14,337 nt of DNA from an uncultured Clostridium sp. GTDB lineage: Bacteria > Bacillota > Clostridia > Lachnospirales > Lachnospiraceae. The translations under genes and the position numbers were made by a program. Below the pieces are notes generated by a model. It had not been told where the DNA came from. It ran no database searches and saw only the letters and a list, made by a program, of their open reading frames with translations. The stretch is taken from NCBI GenBank assembly GCA_937902905.1, contig CALELW010000299.1, forward strand, positions 1 to 14,337, in the 5' to 3' direction. Positions 1 through 6,758 of this stretch are shown here, in pieces (the first letter of the stretch is position 1; every line of letters starts with the position of its first letter).

Positions 1-101
1 TTCGCTCAGGTCGTTCGCAATCTTGATTGAAAACAAAGAAGAATTCGCGACAAGCACGAATTCAATGATGAAGGTAGGTGATTGTAAGTTTTTTTGCGCA
101 C

Positions 102-127
102 TTTAATAAGCCTCTGGCTTTATTAAA
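102..127 (-). terminator. AT-rich stem-loop downstream of the transposase
   Basis: TTTAATAAGCC pairs with GGCTTTATTAAA across a TCT loop, with one bulged base. It lies 10 bp beyond the transposase stop codon. Neither side is followed by a clear U-run, so this could be a weak bidirectional terminator or just a structured IS end. Confidence 0.35.
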
Positions 128-137
128 CTGATAAGTC

Positions 138-1596
138 CTAGGCTATGAAAGGTTTTAAACTTCGGATATGTTGCCGCTGATTGATTTTATCAGCCACCAC
201 TACGGTTAACAGTTGGGCTATACCGGCAAGAAGTAAATCAGCATGTAATGTTTTTTCGTTTGCTGTTTTACGATTGGCGACGCAGAAACTGTCCTTGAAG
301 TGATTTATGGATTTTTCAACGTTCACCCTGATTTTATAGGTATCGTTCCATTCCTTAGAACCACGTTCTACACCGGGGTAAGCTCTAAGATTTTTTTCGG
401 GGTAAACATAAATCATTCTTCCGCAGGATGATGTGGTGCAGGGATTATCACAATGACAAACACGTCGTTTTGACTTGTCTTCACGATTGTATGTCCATTT
501 CATCTTGGGACAGACAAATTTCATGGTGGGAAGCTTGCTTCTTAAATGAGACTTACTGCCTTCCCGTTTCATTGGAAGTGAAGGGTCATGAGGACAACAG
601 GGTATGCCATTTTCATTGACGGTGTATTCTACGTTATCCATGGAAAGTTTTGCTTTCAAAGGAATAAAAGCTTTCTTAAAACTGAAATCTTCAAATAAGG
701 ATTTGTAGATTTCGACCGTATCAAAGGCTGCATCTCCAAGAAAAATGCTGGGATTAATGTCAGGATGCCGTTTTTTTGAAGTCCTTTAAAGTAGGTAATA
801 ATGCTTTAGAGTCAGCAAGAGATTTATCTTCATCCGGAGATTTTGATTTCTTTTCAACGACTATATCAGGATGAGAATTCAAATAGTCCTTATTATAGAA
901 ATCAATGGAGCGAACGATGCCGAGTCCGTTAGTTAAAATGCCAAATTTATAGGCATAGCAGAAATGACCATTAATGTATTGATGTTTCACTTCATGATTA
1001 GCAGCTGCAGATGCAGGCATAGAAGCATAAGCAGCTTTGTATGGGTCATAAGAATCGTTAAAGTTGTTAGCTTTTGCATAAGCCTTAAGCTGCTTAATAA
1101 TGCGGTTGGCATATTTAGGATTGTTTTCAGTCACATATGCTTCAATACCTGAAGTATCGAATAGCAGCATAGAGGCAAGGTTGTTATCAATGTCCCGGCA
1201 TATCGGTTCCGTAACAGTAACAAGATTTTCAAAAACGGATTGTAAGTCCATTAAGAAATCCTGTTTAAAGCGAGTAATTTTTGAGGCATCAGGAACTTTG
1301 GTAAAGCCACAGAATTCTCTAAGATGTCTGGAATAATGTAGAAATACCAGCAAAAGAGAATCTGTAGGAATAGAAAAGAGGCGTTGAATAATCAAAGCCC
1401 AAAGCATAGCATTCAATGGATATTTACGATTTCTGCCAGTGGATGCATAGTAATGATTACGAAAAGAAATCGGAACAATTTCATCAAGGTCAATGTGATT
1501 TTCGAGCAGAGTAAGGAATTGAGGTTTGTGAGATTCAAAAATATCTTGACAATTTTCAAAAATATCTGCCAAAGTGAGTTGCTTTTGTGGTATCAT
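138..1596 (-). pseudogene. IS1182-like DDE transposase, frameshifted
   Basis: The gene would encode a transposase of about 485 residues that cuts and joins the IS ends. It is read in two frames: 1596-760 gives the N-terminal 278 residues (the DUF772-like region and the first catalytic Asp in LLFDTSGIEAY), then the frame changes at a seven-A run (771-777) and continues to 138. The second frame carries the second Asp (FLGDAAFD), a Cys-rich insertion, and the third acidic residue (RVNVEKSINHF). All three DDE residues are present, and removing one A restores one uninterrupted frame, so the break is recent or a sequencing artefact. I prefer the ATG at 1596 over the one at 1602, because GGAG lies 8 nt upstream of it but only 2 nt from the other. 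Confidence 0.8.
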
Positions 1597-1643
1597 AGAC
1601 ATGTCTCCTTTCGGGGCGTGGTTATTGGTTTCTGAACAACTCC

Positions 1644-1652
1644 ATTATATCA
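1644..1652 (-). promoter_or_regulatory. Extended -10 promoter of the transposase
   Basis: On the minus strand the sequence reads TGATATAAT, a TGn-extended perfect -10, about 50 bp upstream of the transposase start. No good -35 is found at 16-18 bp, as is common for extended -10 promoters. Confidence 0.5.
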
Positions 1653-1711
1653 CAAACCGTGAGGAGATATTTTATTTTGTAGAAAAAATATGCCGTATTT
1701 ATGCGGATTGT

Positions 1712-1728
1712 GGCGTTTCGCAAACGCC
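1712..1728 (+). terminator. Short GC-rich hairpin in the leader of the Rpn-like gene
   Basis: GGCGTTT and AAACGCC form a perfect 7-bp stem with a CGC loop, followed by a T-rich stretch (TAGTTATTTCTATTT). The hairpin is about 23 nt before the ribosome site of the Rpn-like gene. It could stop read-through from the IS side or act as an attenuator, and the sequence does not decide between these. Confidence 0.4.
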
Positions 1729-1762
1729 TAGTTATTTCTATTTGATAAAAGGAGGCATGCTA

Positions 1763-2761
1763 TTGGGATGTAAAGATTTAGCTGAAAAGAACTTATTACA
1801 ATACAAAGATGTTTTTTCCGACATCGTTAATGTAAATTTATTTGGCGGCAGACATTATATATCAGCAAACGAATTGTCACGAGAACCTGGTGAACTGATT
1901 ACCAAGTCCTCTTCTGACAACAAACTGAAACAACTGCAAATGGATGTACCTATGAAGTGTAGCAAAAAATACAACACCCGCTTCTTTGTCTGTCTGGAAA
2001 ACCAGAGCGATATCAATAACATTATGCCCGTCCGCGACATGGGGTATCAACATGCAAAATATATGGAGCAGCTTAGGACAATCAAAGAGACAACTCGACT
2101 GCAACAGACGTATCCATCTCCTATTACCAAGGAGATTCATGATGCTCAAAAACTGGACCCGGTTATTACGCTTATTTTGAATTACAGCCAGAAAGAGTGG
2201 AAAAAGCCTAAGCAGTTACAGGATGTACTTAATATCCCCGACGATATGCGTGAGGAATTTGAGAAGTGGATTTCACCTCATTCAATTGGTATTATCAACT
2301 TAGCCAATCAATCCGAGTCCACGATGCAGATGTATCACTCCGACTTTAAATACATTGTCCGATATTTGTCATGCAAAAATGACAAAGAAAAATTAGAATC
2401 TTTTTTCCGCACGACGGATTTTAAACTTGATCATCCGGAAGCCTTTTTAGACTGGCTGGCCGCCGTTGCAAATGACGAACGTTACATAAAAGCAAAGCAG
2501 TTAATCGATAAACAAAACGAAAAAGGAGGGCATATTAATATGTGTGTACTTTTAGATATGTATGAAGAACGCGGCGAAAAACGTGGTATTACCATCGGTG
2601 AGGAACGCGGTATCACTATCGGTGAAGAACGCGGCATCCATGAAATTAACACCTTAAATCTCCATTTACTAGAGGACAACCGCTTGGAAGATATGCAGCG
2701 TGCCATGGTAGATACTGACTATCAAAAAGAGCTTATGAGAGAATACGGCATTGGAAAATAA
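1763..2761 (+). CDS. Rpn family recombination-promoting nuclease / YhgA-like putative transposase
   Basis: The predicted protein has 332 residues. Rpn proteins are PD-(D/E)XK endonucleases related to transposase_31 and cut DNA to promote RecA-independent recombination. The N-terminus DLAEKNLLQYKDVFSDIVNV (residues 5-24) is the family opening. The nuclease core follows, with a candidate acidic residue D61 and LENQS at 78-82 (E-x-Q), then MPVRDMGYQHAKY. The C-terminal part is helical and charged, with tandem RGITIGEE repeats (about 274-291). The frame is open further upstream to 1574, but that part overlaps the IS promoter and transposase start antisense. I chose TTG 1763, since GGAGG at 1751-1755 is 7 nt away and gives the usual M-G-x-K-D-L start. 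ATG 1757 is only 1 nt from the GGAGG. The gene stands alone and converges on the parA-like operon. Confidence 0.8.
   Translation: MGCKDLAEKNLLQYKDVFSDIVNVNLFGGRHYISANELSREPGELITKSSSDNKLKQLQMDVPMKCSKKYNTRFFVCLENQSDINNIMPVRDMGYQHAKYMEQLRTIKETTRLQQTYPSPITKEIHDAQKLDPVITLILNYSQKEWKKPKQLQDVLNIPDDMREEFEKWISPHSIGIINLANQSESTMQMYHSDFKYIVRYLSCKNDKEKLESFFRTTDFKLDHPEAFLDWLAAVANDERYIKAKQLIDKQNEKGGHINMCVLLDMYEERGEKRGITIGEERGITIGEERGIHEINTLNLHLLEDNRLEDMQRAMVDTDYQKELMREYGIGK
2585..2632 (+). repeat. Two 24-bp tandem repeats inside the Rpn-like gene
   Basis: Units 2585-2608 and 2609-2632 differ at three positions, all synonymous, and each encodes GITIGEER. Partial copies flank them. In-frame 24-bp units of this kind can change number by slippage without breaking the protein. 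Confidence 0.8.
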
Positions 2762-2771
2762 GCAACAAAAT

Positions 2772-2802
2772 AGGATGCCCGAGCAAAAGTCTCTGACATC
2801 CT
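2772..2802. terminator. Possible bidirectional terminator between convergent genes
   Basis: AGGATG (2772-2777) pairs with CATCCT (2797-2802), and an inner GAG/CTC pair closes a small loop. It sits between the convergent stops of the Rpn-like gene (2761) and the parA-like gene (2834). The flanking T-runs are modest, so the strength is uncertain. Confidence 0.4.
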
Positions 2803-2833
2803 TATATAACACAAGATATTTCATTTATGTATC

Positions 2834-3592
2834 TTACTTTCCAAGCAGTTCTTCGACAAACTGGTTGTAATCCTGCATCGTGGTACAGTTTGGCGCATAA
2901 TCACTGAGCAGGCGTTTTTTCAACTGTGCTTCTTTTGTTTTGACGCACTCGCGAATTGCCGTTGGGAACAATTTAGTGCCGAGCTGTGTGGCAACTTCCT
3001 CGATTTCCTGACGCACATCTTTTTCCAAATTGGAGCGGCCGGCATACTTCACAAGCAAAAGACCGGCAATCTGCAAATTGCGGTTCTGGCGCTTTTGAAC
3101 AGCATGAATTGTATCGCTGAGTTTTGTTAGTCCCTGCAATGCAAAGGCATCCGCCGTAACGGGGATAATCACTTCATCCGCAGCGATCAGACAGTTATAC
3201 AATACAATATCAAGAGATGGTGCTGTGTCAATTACGATGTAATCATAGCCATCTAACACTTCAAGCGCATCCTGCAAACGGTACATTCCTTCCACATTTC
3301 CATCTAAAAGTTTTCCCGCCTTGGCAAGCAGTGGGTCCGAAGCTACAATATCTCCGTTCTCCATATGCTGAACCGCCTCGTCAAGCGGCACCGGGTCCTC
3401 ATCAACCATGACATCATAAAGAGTTGCCGTATCCTCAATTGCTGCCTGATAGGTACTTGTGCTGTTTCCCTGTGGGTCCGCATCAATTAATAAAGTTTTT
3501 CCTTTTTGATTCAAAATCCCTGCTAATGTTGTAGCGGTTGTCGTCTTACCAATACCGCCCTTTTGGTTTGCAATTACATAAACCGTTGCCAT
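2834..3592 (-). CDS. ParA/Soj family ATPase, orphan (no ParB)
   Basis: The protein has 252 residues and is a Walker-type ATPase of the ParA/MinD group, which dimerise on ATP and position DNA or protein cargo on the nucleoid or membrane. The deviant Walker A KGGIGKTT (11-18), the A' box LLIDADPQGN (34-43) and Walker B DYIVIDTAPS (117-126) are all intact. There is no N-terminal helix-turn-helix extension, so it resembles chromosomal Soj rather than plasmid type Ia ParA. ATG 3592 is chosen because AAGGAAGG lies about 5 nt upstream, and the upstream in-frame ATG at 3613 adds only MSERKEI. It is the last gene of the four-gene unit, 38 bp after the DUF6465 gene. No parB follows or precedes, so classical chromosome partitioning is doubtful. 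A positioning role for envelope or other cargo is an inference. Confidence 0.85.
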   Translation of the reverse strand: MATVYVIANQKGGIGKTTTATTLAGILNQKGKTLLIDADPQGNSTSTYQAAIEDTATLYDVMVDEDPVPLDEAVQHMENGDIVASDPLLAKAGKLLDGNVEGMYRLQDALEVLDGYDYIVIDTAPSLDIVLYNCLIAADEVIIPVTADAFALQGLTKLSDTIHAVQKRQNRNLQIAGLLLVKYAGRSNLEKDVRQEIEEVATQLGTKLFPTAIRECVKTKEAQLKKRLLSDYAPNCTTMQDYNQFVEELLGK

Positions 3593-3630
3593 AATTTCCT
3601 TCCTTTCCGACATTCTTGTCCCACATCCTT

Positions 3631-3885
3631 TTAGAATGCAATCTGGCCTTCTATTTTCTGATTCACCACATAATAAACCGCTTGCTCTTCCGGTTTCACG
3701 TAAATATCAAGCTGTTCAATTTCCTCTTCTGCAACTCCTTTTGCTAAAACGTCATCATGAATCAATTCCAACAAATGCTTTGTCGAACGTTCACGTCCTT
3801 CGTACTGAATCACCATATTTTTCTTTGCACTGGCGAAACCGCCAATCTGTTTGTTTGCTCTTTCCACACTGCATCTCCGAGCCAT
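3631..3885 (-). CDS. DUF6465 family small protein
   Basis: The protein has 84 residues and is soluble, with no signal peptide or membrane helix. The C-terminal pattern IEQLDIYVKPEEQAVYYVVN (56-75), ending in GQIAF, matches the DUF6465 proteins I know from Lachnospiraceae, whose function is not established to my knowledge. The N-terminus is basic (MARRCSVERANKQ). GGAGGTGAT directly upstream is an almost perfect ribosome site for ATG 3885. The gene starts 17 bp after the membrane-protein gene and lies 38 bp before the ParA gene, so the two small soluble products are surely co-translated. It occupies the position where a ParB or another ParA partner would sit, but it has no visible helix-turn-helix or ParB motif. 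Confidence 0.75.
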   Translation of the reverse strand: MARRCSVERANKQIGGFASAKKNMVIQYEGRERSTKHLLELIHDDVLAKGVAEEEIEQLDIYVKPEEQAVYYVVNQKIEGQIAF

Positions 3886-3902
3886 ACAATCACCTCCGTA
3901 TT

Positions 3903-5711
3903 TTACTGTTCTTCCTCTTCCGCTTTACTGCGTTTTATCATATGATTTACGGCAAACCCAAGTCCCATAAGAATCCAGAACAAAGGTGCCACACATACAC
4001 TTGAATCATTTGCAAGACCAACTACCATGTAACCACTGGCGCCACAAAAAATTGCCATTGCCGTTTTGTGAAGCCATGTCTTTTTCTCAGCGTTCATGCA
4101 ATTTTTCCATGTTGCAATAACAAGCATCACATACAAAGCAATCAATGCCAGACAAGCAAACATACCGTCCTGCGTCCAAATCTGAAGATACATATTATGC
4201 GGTTTCGTAATAAGCTGCGCATTAAACTCAGAATTCACTTTTCCCACATAATCATTGTTCGGAAATTCATATACAAAATTATCCGCACCAACACCAATCA
4301 GGGCCGTTGATTTAAGCATTGGAAATGTACGTGACCAAATATAGCCACGGCGGGTTGCAAAATCATAATTATTTTCAAAGCCAATCGAATCCACTTTTCT
4401 CAGCTTGTCCAAGCGTCCCTGCGGATTATAATACAAAAGTTTATTATCTTTTTTCACCAAATCCCACGTTTTTCCATCTGCACCAATTTCAAGACACGGA
4501 ATCGTTGTGTTGTCAACTTCAACAGCAGATGCCGAAAATTTAATCTTTTCATATCCTTTTTCTGCAATCGTCACAACATTATTGTTTGTCACAGTTTCCA
4601 GTGTTTTTCCCTTTTTATCCTTTAAGGAAAAGGAACCGATACTGTCAGTCGAAGTAAACTCTCCTACAACCGTCTTTCCGCTGCCGGTCACAATCTCAAA
4701 CGAATTTTTCTTTGTCTGAATGGATGAAATGGTATTCGTCGTTTTTTCTCCTTCGCTGCCTGTAAACCGATTTAAAATACTAGGTTTTGCGACAAGCACA
4801 CAGACCACCGCAGCGACACACACAACAACAGTTCCAATCGAAACAAGCAGATGCTTTTTCGCATAAGGAAGCAGAAAAATCAGTGCTGCAACAACAGCTC
4901 CGGCAACACCAATCAGTCCGGTCAATGACTGTGAGCCATACAGCATAATCAACTGGCAAACAGTAGATATCAGAGCCAGTACACGAAATGTCATTTTCTT
5001 TGCCGTAAAAAGCAAAAGAATCGTAATCGGTAAAACAACCGCTACATATGAACCAACATAGTTCGGATTGTGAAGTGTAGAATATGCCATGCCCTTACCA
5101 AATGTCAATTTAATATTAAATCCACTTCTGCCAGCCAGTTCAGTCGTAACCAAAGGCCTTGCCCATGCACTCTGAATCCAATCCAGACCAAACGTTTGAA
5201 ATGCACCAAGAATACTGACAATACAAGAACCGGCAGTCAGTCCGTTAAGAAGCCACTCCACTATCTCTTCCTTCTTCACATAACCGTACACAAACACAAA
5301 ACAGATTACATAAATAAGAAGGACAAACACGCCCTCAAACTGCTCATAACCACCTAAGAAAGCATCCTCTGCATGCACCGCTCCCATTGCTGAAAACAGC
5401 GAAAACAAGGCAAACACCGATGCCGGAATCAACGGAAGCCACGCATTTTTATCAAACAATCTGCCATTTTCACCAGTGCAAAGCCAATATGCCAAAATAA
5501 CCGTAACAATGGCACCCAGTATCATCAAAAAATGCGATTTATAGTACAAAAAGAAATCCGTCACCTGACCATTTGCCGATGACCATAATTGTTTACTCAA
5601 TCCATTATCATAAATATGTGCATTGGTAATCAATGGAAGCACTGCCAGTATAAGCAAAATTGGCACAAAAAACTTTTTTCCATATTCTTTTTGCTGCTTT
5701 TGTTGTTTCAT
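3903..5711 (-). CDS. O-antigen ligase/polymerase (Wzy/WaaL)-like membrane protein
   Basis: The protein has 602 residues and is polytopic. Members of this superfamily use undecaprenyl-linked sugars to polymerise or ligate surface glycans. About six to seven hydrophobic segments fall before residue 310 (for example 16-31, 62-79, 93-110, 128-145, 220-236, 245-260, 265-310), and two or three come after 517. HNPNYVG (214-220) and the loop RRGYIW...GVGADNF...PHNMYLQI (454-511) are the usual family signature. A beta-rich extracytoplasmic insertion of about 125 residues (313-438) interrupts the core. ATG 5711 has AAAGGAG 7 nt upstream, and that ribosome site overlaps the stop of the patatin gene 12 bp before. 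The substrate cannot be told from the sequence. No glycosyltransferases or flippase lie nearby, so a free-standing ligase acting on a glycan made elsewhere is plausible. Confidence 0.8.
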   Translation of the reverse strand: MKQQKQQKEYGKKFFVPILLILAVLPLITNAHIYDNGLSKQLWSSANGQVTDFFLYYKSHFLMILGAIVTVILAYWLCTGENGRLFDKNAWLPLIPASVFALFSLFSAMGAVHAEDAFLGGYEQFEGVFVLLIYVICFVFVYGYVKKEEIVEWLLNGLTAGSCIVSILGAFQTFGLDWIQSAWARPLVTTELAGRSGFNIKLTFGKGMAYSTLHNPNYVGSYVAVVLPITILLLFTAKKMTFRVLALISTVCQLIMLYGSQSLTGLIGVAGAVVAALIFLLPYAKKHLLVSIGTVVVCVAAVVCVLVAKPSILNRFTGSEGEKTTNTISSIQTKKNSFEIVTGSGKTVVGEFTSTDSIGSFSLKDKKGKTLETVTNNNVVTIAEKGYEKIKFSASAVEVDNTTIPCLEIGADGKTWDLVKKDNKLLYYNPQGRLDKLRKVDSIGFENNYDFATRRGYIWSRTFPMLKSTALIGVGADNFVYEFPNNDYVGKVNSEFNAQLITKPHNMYLQIWTQDGMFACLALIALYVMLVIATWKNCMNAEKKTWLHKTAMAIFCGASGYMVVGLANDSSVCVAPLFWILMGLGFAVNHMIKRSKAEEEEQ

Positions 5712-5723
5712 TTGCAATCTCCT

Positions 5724-6563
5724 TTATTCCTCAATAAATCTCTTGATTTTTTTCATCTTTTCTTTCGTCATGCGGTAACCATGCCAATAAGCCATTTCCA
5801 GTTTCCGCACATCACTTTCAAAGCTGTTCAGCAAATGGTTCGGCCGCAGAATCAACACTTTTCCTTCTTTCGCTAATGCCTCACACTCTTTCACCATAGC
5901 ATTGTAGTGGTCCGGTCTCTCCATAATCACTCGCTTAATCTCCGGATATTTATGTCCTAACATTCTGGCACCCATTTTATCATATTTGCCATAACGTTTC
6001 ACAAAACCGCGCGGCTGCGTAAGCACAACAATTAATTTGTCACAACCGTCATCTAACGCTTTCTTAAATGGAATCGGGTCAACCAGCCCGCCGTCGTAAT
6101 ACTTCTGCCCGTCCAAATCAATTGCCGGGAAAAACATCGGTAATGCGCAGGTTGCTCGAAGCATTGTAAATTTCTCATCCATATCCATTGCATTTTTATA
6201 TTCAATCTGTCCGTTTTTTGCATTTGTCACACCAACTAAACAAGTTCCCTCATATGAGCGAAAGGTGTCCCAGTCAAACGGAATTAACCGATCCGGAATT
6301 TCTCCAAAAATAAAATCCAGCCCAAAAATACTTCTATATTTTTTCCAGTTGCTCCGGCTCATATATCGCTTATCATTACGGTATTTTTGCATAATTTCCA
6401 GATTTCTCTGCGGTTGTTTTGAAATATACGAAACGCCATCCGCAATTCCAGCGGAAACACCAATACAGTAAGGCAGTAATATATTCTCCGACAACAGTGC
6501 ATCCATCACACCGCAGCTAAAAATCGGCCGAAATGTCCCACCTTCAAAAACAATCCCTGTCAT
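5724..6563 (-). CDS. Patatin-like phospholipase (YjjU/RssA type)
   Basis: The protein has 279 residues. Patatins are lipid acyl hydrolases with a Ser-Asp dyad. Visible motifs are the glycine oxyanion stretch FEGGTFRPIFSCG (6-18), the nucleophile elbow GVSAG (35-39, Ser37) and the dyad Asp in DGGLVDP (Asp157). The C-terminal part (from about 185) looks like the DUF6363-type extension of YjjU relatives. There is no signal peptide, so it is probably cytoplasmic or membrane-associated. ATG 6563 is chosen because AAAGGAG is 7 nt upstream, while the ATG at 6569 is only 1 nt from it. This is the first gene of the four-gene unit, and its own promoter is at 6593-6621. What lipid it acts on is unknown, and its coupling to a polyprenyl-glycan enzyme is suggestive only. 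Confidence 0.85.
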   Translation of the reverse strand: MTGIVFEGGTFRPIFSCGVMDALLSENILLPYCIGVSAGIADGVSYISKQPQRNLEIMQKYRNDKRYMSRSNWKKYRSIFGLDFIFGEIPDRLIPFDWDTFRSYEGTCLVGVTNAKNGQIEYKNAMDMDEKFTMLRATCALPMFFPAIDLDGQKYYDGGLVDPIPFKKALDDGCDKLIVVLTQPRGFVKRYGKYDKMGARMLGHKYPEIKRVIMERPDHYNAMVKECEALAKEGKVLILRPNHLLNSFESDVRKLEMAYWHGYRMTKEKMKKIKRFIEE

Positions 6564-6592
6564 ATGCATGCTCCTTTCACGCCATTTACCCT

Positions 6593-6621
6593 ATTTTATC
6601 ACAGATAAAGAGACGCCGCAA
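6593..6621 (-). promoter_or_regulatory. Promoter of the patatin operon with overlapping inverted repeat
   Basis: On the minus strand TTGCGG (-35, 6616-6621) is followed after exactly 17 bp by TAAAAT (-10, 6593-6598), preceded by TGA (extended -10). An interrupted inverted repeat at 6611-6639 (AGAC-GCCGC / GCGGC-at-GTCT, 9-bp loop) covers the -35 box and could be an operator. The ATG is about 30 bp downstream of the -10. Confidence 0.65.
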
Positions 6622-6657
6622 CCAAAGAGCGGCATGTCTGCGTATAAAATAAAAATA

Positions 6658-6701
6658 GCAAAAGAAGTTCCATTCGTTAATAACGAACAAACTTCTTTTG
6701 C
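6658..6701 (-). terminator. Intrinsic terminator of the deacetylase gene
   Basis: GCAAAAGAAGT (6658-6668) and ACTTCTTTTGC (6691-6701) form a perfect 11-bp stem, with an inner TTCGT/ACGAA stem. On the minus strand it is followed by TATTTTTATTTTAT. It lies about 60 bp past the deacetylase stop and just upstream of the patatin promoter, separating the two transcription units. Confidence 0.85.
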
Positions 6702-6758
6702 CATCTTTAGACTATTTCATTATAACAGCCCTGCTTTTCAACAATCCATTTTCACATC

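Larger units (their letters stand above)
100..1655 (-). mobile_element. IS1182-like insertion sequence, boundaries not determined
   Basis: This is a transposase-only element read on the minus strand. Its promoter side faces right: an extended -10 (TGATATAAT on the minus strand, 1644-1652) lies upstream of the transposase start. Its distal side has a small AT-rich stem-loop at 102-127. I compared the flanks on both sides and found no convincing terminal inverted repeats or target duplication. The coordinates therefore only bracket the coding part and its nearby signals. The family call rests on the transposase alone. Confidence 0.55.

Noticed and set aside
2..106. Open frame on the plus strand at the left edge (34 residues to a stop at 104-106)
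   Set aside because: It has no start within the window, no recognisable motif and an unclear flanking context beside the IS, so it could equally be non-coding.
760..780. Programmed -1 frameshift in the transposase
   Set aside because: The second frame is +1 (or -2) relative to the first, so the usual -1 slippage on an A-run would not join them.
1574..1762. Upstream extension of the Rpn-like gene
   Set aside because: The frame is open, but it runs antisense over the transposase start and IS promoter, lacks a ribosome site at its first ATG, and does not match the family N-terminus. TTG 1763 has the right GGAGG spacing.
2834..3885. Chromosomal parABS locus
   Set aside because: The ParA is convincing, but no ParB and no parS-like site were noticed, and rnpA, rsmG or mnmG neighbours are absent.
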